Positions 1 through 6,764 of a stretch of 12,728 nucleotides of DNA are shown piece after piece. A model generated the notes under the pieces. That model searched no databases and was not told the DNA's origin. It was given only the letters and a program-made list of their open reading frames with translations. This DNA is from an uncultured Ruminococcus sp. (lineage in GTDB: Bacteria; Bacillota_A; Clostridia; Oscillospirales; Ruminococcaceae), in NCBI GenBank assembly GCA_946629405.1, contig CAMOXW010000224.1, positions 1-12,728 on the forward strand, given 5' to 3'. The first letter of the stretch is position 1, and each line of letters starts with the position of its first letter. A program made the translations under genes and the position numbers.

Positions 1-738
1 TCGCACAGCGGGGGAGTTATAGACAAGGGGGATGAGGAAACGCAGAATATGCCCCTGCCGTCTGCACTGACCCCCAGCCCGAAAGCTGCTGAGCCTGCCG
101 TACCTGTCAGGACTTTTTCACAGCGCACAGCGACTGACGAGGAGCTTATGGAAATATTCGAGCGCACCTATGGAAGGATAAACCGAGATCCTCGCAGAGC
201 CTTCAAAAAGACGAAGGCGGTGTCTGTTGAGAACAAGTCCGTGAAGCTTCCGGAATATGAAGGACCGGATTATTTGCTTGTTGACGGATATAACATGATA
301 TTTGCATGGGACGAGCTGAAAAAGATAGCAGCTGAGAATCTTGATGCAGCGAGAGCTGAGCTTATAAGCATGATGTGCAGCTATCAGGGCTGTACCGGCT
401 ATGAGCTGATACTTGTATTTGATGCTTACAGGGTAAAGGGCAAGCACCGTGAGGTCGAACGTCATAACAATATAAATATTGTTTACACGAAGGAATCCGA
501 GACTGCTGATACTTACATCGAGCGGGTGACGCATGAGCTTTCGCAGAAGCATCGTGTCCGGGTCGCTACCTCGGATGGACTTGAGCAGATGATAATTCTC
601 GGCAGCGGAGCAATGCGTATCTCAGCTGATGAGTTCTATCATATCTACCAGAACACTCAGGCTGAGCTGAGGGCATATATCGATCAGCTCAACTCACGTC
701 CGCAGGGCAACAAGCTCAGTACATCGGGAGATAAATAA
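1..738 (+). CDS. C-terminal part of a protein with a YacP-like NYN ribonuclease domain (probable TetM-like GTPase fusion; 5' end outside window)
   Basis: The reading frame is open from base 1 with no stop and no ribosome-binding site before the first ATG (49), so this is the 3' end of a longer gene; 245 residues are visible. Residues about 87-215 form a YacP-type NYN (PIN-like) domain: it opens with YLLVDGYN, and acidic residues D95 (VDGYN), D141 (VFDAY), D170 (ETAD) and D192 (ATSD) sit where the family places its metal-binding carboxylates, so an RNA-cleaving or RNA-binding role is likely. Before it lies a Pro/Ala-rich linker and the segment ELMEIFERTYG. From memory, this linker-plus-NYN tail occurs at the C-terminus of TetM-like ribosomal-protection GTPases in Ruminococcaceae; that is inference, because the GTPase part lies upstream. 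A stand-alone YacP/Rae1-like protein is the alternative, but the long N-terminal extension argues against it. Good confidence for NYN, moderate for the fusion. Confidence 0.8.
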   Translation, partial: SHSGGVIDKGDEETQNMPLPSALTPSPKAAEPAVPVRTFSQRTATDEELMEIFERTYGRINRDPRRAFKKTKAVSVENKSVKLPEYEGPDYLLVDGYNMIFAWDELKKIAAENLDAARAELISMMCSYQGCTGYELILVFDAYRVKGKHREVERHNNINIVYTKESETADTYIERVTHELSQKHRVRVATSDGLEQMIILGSGAMRISADEFYHIYQNTQAELRAYIDQLNSRPQGNKLSTSGDK

Positions 739-750
739 GTTTAACTTATT
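734..750. repeat. 17-bp perfect palindrome overlapping the stop codon
   Basis: AATAAGTT-T-AACTTATT is perfectly symmetric. It is AT-only apart from one G/C pair and its centre is one base, so it is a poor terminator and looks more like a protein-binding site. It lies 20 bp upstream of the -35 box of the flavodoxin promoter. Its role is unknown. Confidence 0.35.
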
Positions 751-770
751 GTAAAGATAAGAGATCCATA

Positions 771-799
771 TTGAAATAATGTAATGATTGTGATATAAT
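771..799 (+). promoter_or_regulatory. Sigma-A type promoter of the flavodoxin lipoprotein gene
   Basis: TTGAAA (771-776), a 17-bp spacer and TATAAT (794-799), with an extended -10 TG at 791-792. The expected transcript start is near 806, giving a leader of about 33 nt before the ATG at 839. Confidence 0.8.
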
Positions 800-838
800 A
801 AATACAAAGAATAGCTTGCATGAAAGGAAAGGTGTTTT

Positions 839-1522
839 ATGAGAACAGGGAAGCTTATACTTGCAGGAATATTAGCGGTGTGTATGGCAGCTCCGGCATC
901 ATGCGGAAAAAAGGATGATGAAGGTTATTCTGTTGCTGCTCCGTCAGAACAGCAGGCAGGCGATTCATCAGAAACAGCATCACAAAGCGGGGAACGTGTT
1001 CTCATCGCATATTTTTCCAATCCACAGACTGACGGTACGGATGCCGATTCATCGGCAAGCCGCACAATAGTAGGCGGAGAGTTAAGGGGAACGGTCGAGT
1101 ATACGGCGATGACCATACAGTCCCACACAGGCGGAGATATGTTCCGTATCGAAACAGCCGAGCCTTATCCGGCTGATTACGATGACACTATCAACAAGGC
1201 AAAGCAGGAGCAGAGGGACGGTGTACGCCCGGCGCTTTCGAGCCATATCGAGGATATCAGCATTTATGATACAGTTTATTTAGGTTATGCCAATTGGTGG
1301 GGAGACCTTCCGATGGCGGTATACAGCTTCCTTGATGAGTATGATCTGAGCGGAAAGGCTGTCCGGATATTCGTAAGTCATGGCGGGAGCGGAGCTTCCT
1401 CAACAATATCGACAGTGAGCTCACTTGAACCTGATGCAAACGTTGACAGCAATGCACTTGTGATAAACCGTAAAGATATCCCGGACACAGAAAGCAAGGT
1501 CAGCGAATGGCTCGGCGGCTGA
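839..1522 (+). CDS. Flavodoxin-like lipoprotein
   Basis: The 227-residue protein has a short basic start, a hydrophobic stretch (about residues 5-19) and Cys22 in PASC, a plausible though imperfect lipobox, followed by a polar linker (23-51). This suggests a lipid anchor on the outer face of the membrane. From about residue 53 the sequence is a flavodoxin-like fold: a first strand RVLIAYFS, an extended phosphate-loop region with TGGDMFRIE (about 98-106), then GYANWWGDLPM (149-159) and FVSHGGSG (178-185), typical of clostridial Flavodoxin_4 proteins that bind FMN. The likely role is electron transfer or flavin-dependent reduction; no partner is encoded nearby. The start is supported by AAAGGAAAGG upstream of the ATG. 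It has its own promoter and terminator, so it is probably monocistronic. Substrate and partner cannot be told from sequence. Confidence 0.88.
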   Translation: MRTGKLILAGILAVCMAAPASCGKKDDEGYSVAAPSEQQAGDSSETASQSGERVLIAYFSNPQTDGTDADSSASRTIVGGELRGTVEYTAMTIQSHTGGDMFRIETAEPYPADYDDTINKAKQEQRDGVRPALSSHIEDISIYDTVYLGYANWWGDLPMAVYSFLDEYDLSGKAVRIFVSHGGSGASSTISTVSSLEPDANVDSNALVINRKDIPDTESKVSEWLGG

Positions 1523-1535
1523 TGAATGATTTTAT

Positions 1536-1567
1536 AAAAGGTACTGCACGGTGCAGTACCTTTTTTT
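1536..1567 (+). terminator. Rho-independent terminator after the flavodoxin gene
   Basis: GGTACTGC (1540-1547) pairs with GCAGTACC (1553-1560), extended by A/T pairs, with a 5-nt loop ACGGT and then seven T at 1561-1567. It starts 13 nt after the stop codon. Confidence 0.92.
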
Positions 1568-1578
1568 GCTGAAAATAC

Positions 1579-1607
1579 TTGTCAAACTCAAAGATAAATG
1601 GTATAAT
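1579..1607 (+). promoter_or_regulatory. Upstream promoter (P1) of the XRE-GH44 unit
   Basis: TTGTCA (1579-1584), a 17-bp spacer and TATAAT (1602-1607), with an extended -10 TG at 1599-1600. It lies just past the preceding terminator. Transcription from here would give a leader of about 165 nt before the preferred start at 1780; I see no known riboswitch or attenuator in that leader. Confidence 0.65.
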
Positions 1608-1672
1608 ATTGCTATAATCAACTTTAGGTTTATAAGTCAACGGGAAGTTTGATTCCGCAAAAAATCTCTTGC

Positions 1673-1701
1673 TTGAACTCAACTGTATAATGTGATATCA
1701 T
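1673..1701 (+). promoter_or_regulatory. Proximal promoter (P2) of the XRE-GH44 unit
   Basis: TTGAAC (1673-1678), a 17-bp spacer and TATCAT (1696-1701), with an extended -10 TG at 1693-1694. The element matches the flavodoxin promoter at 26 of 36 positions, including TGTGATAT and ATAAATACA on either side of one mismatch. The transcript would start near 1708, which affects the start-codon choice of the next gene. Confidence 0.65.
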
Positions 1702-1779
1702 AAATACATGATAAAGACTGAGAACGGCAAAGCAAGAGTAATACCGCGCGGGATTTCTTCCGGAGAGGATATTCTTGCT

Positions 1780-2625
1780 ATGGAAATGAAATTCAGCAGT
1801 AATCTAATAAAATTCAGAAAAAGAGCAGGGCTGACCCAAAGCCAGCTCGCAGCAGCTATGATGGTGACACCGCAGGCTGTTTCAAAGTGGGAGAAGGGCA
1901 GTTATCCTGACAGCGAGCTGCTTCCGCTTCTTGCCAAAACACTGGATGTATCACTCGATGCGCTATTTGGGCTCAAGGACGAGGACGGAAAAGTAAACCT
2001 TAACATCGCTGCAGCAGAGGAGGTGCAGAAGCTCCCACCGGACGACAGAGGAAGATTCGTAATGCACCAATTCTACAGCATGATAAGCTCATATAACCTC
2101 AATACCCCTCCGGAGAGCATACGCTATCCCGAGGCATTCCAGAATGAGACCTATGCTCATCTCAGAACAGACTATGAGCTGGGGATTGCAAGGCTGAATC
2201 CGGATATGCAGTATGCCTGCTTCATGAGGATACCGGAAAACGGCATCGACAGTTATTTTTCGATTCAGCCGCATATCCTGGAGCTTTTCAGTATACTTGC
2301 CGATGAGGATTCACTGAGGGTAATATGCTATGCTGAGACCCTTGGAAGGAATTACATACTGACAAAGAGCAGTATCTCAAATAAGCTTGGTATAGCTGAT
2401 GAAAAGGTATCGTGTATAGTTGACAGGCTCGTCAGATTTGGTATAATGTGGGAGCTTACCGCCGACACAGGCGATGAGCCGTTCCCGATATACGGATATG
2501 TGCATAATATACCGCTTGTAGCCATTCTGACATTGGCAAAATCTCTTGTGAATTTTCTCAGCTTCTGTGAGCCGAATATCGACATCTGGAAACGTGCTCC
2601 GTTCAGGAATGGTAATAAAAAATAA
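1780..2625 (+). CDS. XRE-family transcriptional regulator with a second, winged-helix-like domain
   Basis: Residues about 9-63 of the 281-residue protein are a classic Cro/C1-type helix-turn-helix (NLIKFRKRAGLTQ, then TPQAVSKWEKG and a LFGL end), so it should bind DNA. Residues about 175-244 look like a second, winged helix-turn-helix (SSISNKLGI followed by VDRLVRFGIM); this part is inferred from pattern only. The middle has no domain I recognise and may sense a ligand. The frame is open from an ATG at 1708 (305 residues), but that codon has no ribosome-binding site and coincides with the predicted P2 transcript start. The ATG at 1780 has GGAGAGG 11 nt upstream and gives the usual short N-terminus, so I chose it. 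The GH44 gene follows after 35 nt with no terminator, so the two are probably co-transcribed and this protein may control its neighbour or itself. Confidence 0.85.
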   Translation: MEMKFSSNLIKFRKRAGLTQSQLAAAMMVTPQAVSKWEKGSYPDSELLPLLAKTLDVSLDALFGLKDEDGKVNLNIAAAEEVQKLPPDDRGRFVMHQFYSMISSYNLNTPPESIRYPEAFQNETYAHLRTDYELGIARLNPDMQYACFMRIPENGIDSYFSIQPHILELFSILADEDSLRVICYAETLGRNYILTKSSISNKLGIADEKVSCIVDRLVRFGIMWELTADTGDEPFPIYGYVHNIPLVAILTLAKSLVNFLSFCEPNIDIWKRAPFRNGNKK

Positions 2626-2660
2626 CCGGTTAAGACCGGCAGTATAAAGGAGTTAAAACA

Positions 2661-5015
2661 ATGATAAAAAGAAGTTTTGCGGGATTGCTTGCAGGTGTCT
2701 GTGTGATCTCAAATGCAGCTCTTGTACCCTCAGGAACTGTTTCAGCTGATGGCGAAGGCTCTTATTCAATGAAGGTTTCGGTCGATCTTTCAGGCGAAAA
2801 AAAGCCGATCAGCCCTTACATCTATGGTGTAAATGCCTTTGATTCGATTAATGTCAAGAACGTTACAATAAGCAATATGAGGCAGGGAGGAAACCGTTAC
2901 ACCGGCTACAACTGGGAGACAAACTGGTCCAACGCCGGCGAGGACTGGCGCAACAGCTCTGATACGAATATCGGCGACAGCAACAAGGGACCGGCATCTG
3001 CGGTTCGTGAGCTCTCACAGCTTGGTGAAAAGTACAACATTCCCTATAAGCTCGCAACTCTCCAGATGGCTGGCTATGTAGCGGCTGACAAGAACGGTTC
3101 GGTATCAGCCGCTGAGACAGCTCCCTCCGCACGCTGGAACAAGGTTGAATTTAAAAAGGACGGCGAGCTCTCACTTGAACCTGATCTCACGGACGGCGTT
3201 GTTTATATGGACGAATATGTCAACTATATCGTAAACAAGCTTGGTGATTCAACCACTTCAACAGGTATACAGGGCTACAGCCTTGACAACGAGCCGGCGC
3301 TCTGGAACGATACTCACCCTTACCTGCATCCCGATGAAGTCACAAACAGCGAACTCATCTCGAAGTCCATCGAGCTTGCTAAGGCCGTAAAATCTATTGA
3401 CCCTAATGCTGAGGTATTCGGACCTGCTTTCTGGGGAATGCTGCCTTGTATGCAGATAGGAGAGAACGGCAACGGCTTTACTGACCCTGACTGGCAGGCA
3501 GTCAAGAGCAATTACAGCTGGTACATGGACTATTACCTCGATCAGATGGCAAAAGCTGAAAAGGACAACGGAAAGCGCCTTCTCGATGTAGTTGATGTTC
3601 ATTATTATGCACAGGACTGTTCGACTGATGATGCGATACTTCAGGCAGCAAGAAGCCTTTATGATCCGACCTACGTTGAAAACAGCTGGCTCCAGCCGTG
3701 GGCGGGACAGTATTTCCCTTTCCTGAACGTTCTCCAGAAATCAATTGAGAACTATTATCCCGGAACTAAGCTTGCTGTTTCCGAGTACAACGTTGCAAAT
3801 ATCGGCGACGAGGCAAACACCGGAAAATCGGTAATATCCGGTATTGCAGAGGTCGAGGCTCTTGGTGCATTCGCGCTCAACAATGTTTACTTCGCAACAT
3901 ACTGGGGTTCTCTTTCCAAGTGTCCCTATGTTGAATCTGCGATCAATCTTTATACCAATTACGACGGTAAAGGAAGTTCCTTCGGTGACACTCTTGTAAG
4001 TGCTTCGACTGAAGATCTATCCAAATCGGCAGCATTTGCTTCCATAAACGGCAGTGATACTTCAAATGTTACATTGGTTCTCTCAAACAAGGACAAGAAC
4101 AATACTGAGAAGGCTGAGATAACTATAAGCGGCGGTGCTGAGAATTACAAAAGCGCAGTTGTATACGCTATTGAGCAGGATCACAGCGATATCCGTGTAA
4201 TTGACGTGCAGAACGATCTCTCCGGCAGCACTATCACAGTTGAACTTTCTCCGCTCTCCGCAGCACAGATCGTTATATCTGACAAAGCTACAGATGCAAC
4301 ACTTTACGTTGAGCCTGAAAAGCCCGAGACAAAGGAAGTTACTTACAATTTCAGCGAGCTTGAAAAGTCTGCGAACGATCTTCCGATGATCCCGATAGAG
4401 GACGCATCCGCACTCAGAAAGGTCATAATTAACACAACAGCAAGCTGCTCAACAGGTTCTGGTTGGTACGGCGGAGGCGGCGGTCTCTGCTTCAACAAGC
4501 TTGAGACTGCGGATGGTACTCTGCACTGGGGCAGCAAGGCTTTCAGCTACGGCGGAGGAACTGCTGACAATACAGTTGAATTTGACGGAACATTTACTAT
4601 CCCGATCGATGCTGAAACAAATCTTGAAAATGAACCCGCAATTATCAGGGATACATACATCGAGTTCCAGGATTGGTGGAAATCCTCCACAAACAGCGAG
4701 ACTGGCGCAGACGTGACCGTGACATACAATACTATCACTGTAGTTTATGAATACGAAAAAACTCAGCCCACAAGTGAGAATGATGATATTCTCTACGGTG
4801 ACGCAAACGGCGACGGTCAGGTAAATATGGCTGACGCGGTAATTATCATGCAGTGTGTATCGAATCCCGATGTTTACGGAGTTGGCAAGGAAAAGGGCAT
4901 TAAGCCTGAAAACGAAATCAAAGCTGACGTTGACGGTATGCCTGGTATCACAAATAAGGATGCGCTCGCGATACAGCAGTACAAGCTTGACATAATCAAA
5001 AAGCTTCCCGTATAA
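2661..5015 (+). CDS. Cellulosomal glycoside hydrolase family 44 (endoglucanase/xyloglucanase) with dockerin
   Basis: This 784-residue secreted enzyme should cleave beta-1,4-glucans such as xyloglucan, mixed-linkage glucan or carboxymethylcellulose. A signal peptide occupies residues 1-29 (likely cut after VSA). The GH44 catalytic region spans about 34-545: IYGVN at the start, RQGGNRYTGYNWETN (74-88), the probable acid/base Glu211 in SLDNEP and the probable nucleophile Glu375 in AVSEYN. Residues about 556-700 form an aromatic- and glycine-rich beta module with GWYGGGGG and DWWK, likely a carbohydrate-binding module; its position resembles the CBM76 modules described with R. flavefaciens GH44 enzymes, but family membership is inference. 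A dockerin ends the protein (708-784): loop one carries D714, N716, D718, N722 and D725; loop two has D756, D758 and D767 but Met760 where a calcium ligand is usual. AAAGGAG lies 8 nt before the ATG. It is probably co-transcribed with the XRE gene, and the enzyme would dock onto a cell-bound cellulosome. Confidence 0.95.
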   Translation: MIKRSFAGLLAGVCVISNAALVPSGTVSADGEGSYSMKVSVDLSGEKKPISPYIYGVNAFDSINVKNVTISNMRQGGNRYTGYNWETNWSNAGEDWRNSSDTNIGDSNKGPASAVRELSQLGEKYNIPYKLATLQMAGYVAADKNGSVSAAETAPSARWNKVEFKKDGELSLEPDLTDGVVYMDEYVNYIVNKLGDSTTSTGIQGYSLDNEPALWNDTHPYLHPDEVTNSELISKSIELAKAVKSIDPNAEVFGPAFWGMLPCMQIGENGNGFTDPDWQAVKSNYSWYMDYYLDQMAKAEKDNGKRLLDVVDVHYYAQDCSTDDAILQAARSLYDPTYVENSWLQPWAGQYFPFLNVLQKSIENYYPGTKLAVSEYNVANIGDEANTGKSVISGIAEVEALGAFALNNVYFATYWGSLSKCPYVESAINLYTNYDGKGSSFGDTLVSASTEDLSKSAAFASINGSDTSNVTLVLSNKDKNNTEKAEITISGGAENYKSAVVYAIEQDHSDIRVIDVQNDLSGSTITVELSPLSAAQIVISDKATDATLYVEPEKPETKEVTYNFSELEKSANDLPMIPIEDASALRKVIINTTASCSTGSGWYGGGGGLCFNKLETADGTLHWGSKAFSYGGGTADNTVEFDGTFTIPIDAETNLENEPAIIRDTYIEFQDWWKSSTNSETGADVTVTYNTITVVYEYEKTQPTSENDDILYGDANGDGQVNMADAVIIMQCVSNPDVYGVGKEKGIKPENEIKADVDGMPGITNKDALAIQQYKLDIIKKLPV

Positions 5016-5049
5016 AAATGATCGCCTGAAAGCGGTACAACACAGAATT

Positions 5050-5086
5050 AAGCCCCGAGGCAGAAGCTTCGGGGCTTTTCATTTTA
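5050..5086 (+). terminator. Terminator of the GH44 gene, in the convergent intergenic region
   Basis: AAGCCCCGA (5050-5058) pairs with TCGGGGCTT (5069-5077) around a 10-nt loop, followed by a T-rich run TTTTCATTTT. The minus-strand gene ends at 5094, so the same stem may also stop transcripts from that side, but the U-tract there is weak. Confidence 0.85.
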
Positions 5087-5093
5087 CATAGCT

Positions 5094-6764
5094 TTATTTA
5101 TGCCATTGATCGTTTATAAACTCAACTCTTACTGCGAGCCAGCTTTCAAGATAGTCAGCCGCCTCCTTCTCGGTGCTGCATTTCAGAGCTGCACGGCACA
5201 GCTCACCGCTGACCTCACTTCTTGTGGTATTGTTTTTCCACTTTGCGTAGTTCCTTGCAAAAGCTTCCGTATGAGTATCAGAATCCTGTTCTATCATAGA
5301 AGCTGCGCGGCTGAACGTGCCGCCTTCATATGCAGCGGTCCACTTCTCCTTTATTACATCCTGGAACCAGTCCGTATTGATAATAACAGCAAGCCACGGA
5401 TTGATAGTATAGTAAGTATCATTCACATCGGTGAGGATATTTGCAGCGTAGAATCCATGGCCGTTGGCACAGCGGTCCTTGTTGCCGAGTGCGGAATCGA
5501 AGTCCCACGGTGCTTCAAAGCGCAGCATCCTGCTGCCGCTGTCGCCGAAGTCAACGTCCATGAAGAAGCTTGACCAATAAAGATCGGCATCGCAGAACAG
5601 CTCATTCAGAAGGTATGTATCAGCGAGTGAATCAACGTCTACAACAGCTCTCACTGCAGCCTCCGGAGTAAGTGAGGACGATTCGCTTATAGCGGAATAA
5701 TCGGCATTGAAGGCATACGCCTTATCCTCATAGGCAGCATAGTACATGATATCGTAAACATTGTTGATATATGATTCTATGAAGTCGTGCTGCTGCTGTG
5801 AATAGATATTACTTTTGATAGTGATACCGACGCTGCTCTTGTATGGATCACTGCCGTCGTTGAGGCAGGTCATGGATCTTGAAGCTGACCCAGCGCCATT
5901 GTAGGGGACAAGCGGAGCGTTATCATGATAATCAGGAAGGAAGCCCTTCAGCGGCTCCTCGTTGTCGTAGTATCCGTCAAATTCAAGGAAATAGCCTATA
6001 TCGGTGCCGGTATAGTCCTTTTGAACATCGGTGATATCAACTCTTCCTTCGTTTATCTGTTGGAACTCAGCGAGAAGATAAACGCCCCAGTATTCGTTGT
6101 TTATCTGCACCTCAACAAGCTCCGCATCCGAGGCATAGAGTCCATCAGCGCCGAGAATTTCGCGTGATATAGCGAGTGCAGTCTTATCGCGGAGCATGGA
6201 GGAGTCCTTGTACTCTGCGAGCAGCACCCAGTTTTTATACTCATTTCCGTTATTCAGTCCGAGGAGATTCTGTTTTTCGCTGAATTTGATACGAAGCGGT
6301 TTTTTATCATAGCTTGTAGTCCAGTTGCCGCGCACCTTGACCTTAGCTTCTGCTGAATCAAGCAGGACTGAATTATCCGTATCGGTTAGAGTAACAGTAC
6401 ATTCCTCATAATAAGGCTCAGGAGGGATCTTGTATCCGGGGGTCCATGAAGCCTTAGCGACTGCAACGTGACGTGTGACAGGCTTTGTGACGAAGTCGAG
6501 AGAACCGCTGCCCTGATCAGACGTCATGATAGACAGCACCGGCATTGACCCGACTTCAAATGGCTCAGGTTCAGTTGGAGCCTGAGTGACAGTCTCCTCA
6601 GGCTTATTAGTGGACACATTTTCCGTTCCGGCAGGAGTGTTAGTTTCGGACGTTTCAGTCAGCTTTTCGGATGACTGATCATTGTGGGTACTTCCGCTGG
6701 CGGAGCAGCTTACCAATGACAGCACAGCTGCTGCAAGAACGAAAGACATCAGTTTTTTCTTCAT
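5094..6764 (-). CDS. CotH-kinase family lipoprotein
   Basis: The 556-residue protein starts with a lipoprotein signal, LVSC with Cys20, followed by a Ser/Thr/Glu/Pro-rich tether (about 21-70), so it should be anchored outside the membrane. The rest matches the CotH family of atypical protein kinases: VRGNWT (144-149), the basic stretch KKPLRIKF (154-161), SSMLRDKTAL (188-197), YWGVYLLAEF (225-234) and PWDFDSALGN (419-428), the last containing probable metal-binding Asp residues. Known CotH proteins phosphorylate spore-coat proteins in Bacillus; CotH modules also occur in cellulosomal proteins of clostridia, where their target is unclear. No dockerin is present here. Its ATG overlaps the stop of the CmpB-like gene by 4 bp (ATGA), with GAGGA 9 nt upstream inside that gene, indicating translational coupling. 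Family call is firm; kinase activity and substrate are inference. Confidence 0.92.
   Translation of the reverse strand: MKKKLMSFVLAAAVLSLVSCSASGSTHNDQSSEKLTETSETNTPAGTENVSTNKPEETVTQAPTEPEPFEVGSMPVLSIMTSDQGSGSLDFVTKPVTRHVAVAKASWTPGYKIPPEPYYEECTVTLTDTDNSVLLDSAEAKVKVRGNWTTSYDKKPLRIKFSEKQNLLGLNNGNEYKNWVLLAEYKDSSMLRDKTALAISREILGADGLYASDAELVEVQINNEYWGVYLLAEFQQINEGRVDITDVQKDYTGTDIGYFLEFDGYYDNEEPLKGFLPDYHDNAPLVPYNGAGSASRSMTCLNDGSDPYKSSVGITIKSNIYSQQQHDFIESYINNVYDIMYYAAYEDKAYAFNADYSAISESSSLTPEAAVRAVVDVDSLADTYLLNELFCDADLYWSSFFMDVDFGDSGSRMLRFEAPWDFDSALGNKDRCANGHGFYAANILTDVNDTYYTINPWLAVIINTDWFQDVIKEKWTAAYEGGTFSRAASMIEQDSDTHTEAFARNYAKWKNNTTRSEVSGELCRAALKCSTEKEAADYLESWLAVRVEFINDQWHK

Noticed and set aside
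49..51. ATG at 49 as the true start of the NYN gene
   Set aside because: The frame is open to base 1 and no ribosome-binding site precedes the ATG, so it is an internal Met.
1500..1682. Minus-strand reading frame across the terminator and promoters
   Set aside because: It overlaps a clear terminator and P1, has no ribosome-binding site and no recognisable domain.
1613..1691. Further TATAAT hexamers at 1613-1618 and 1686-1691
   Set aside because: No suitable -35 at 16-18 bp for either; the neighbouring P1 and P2 fit better.
1708..1779. 24-residue N-terminal extension of the XRE protein from the ATG at 1708
   Set aside because: No ribosome-binding site, and the ATG coincides with the predicted P2 transcript start; the ATG at 1780 has GGAGAGG and yields a normal family N-terminus.
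2626..2639. CCGGT-TAAG-ACCGG hairpin between XRE and GH44 genes
   Set aside because: The stem is only 5 bp and no T-run follows, so it is not a terminator; it does not separate the two genes.
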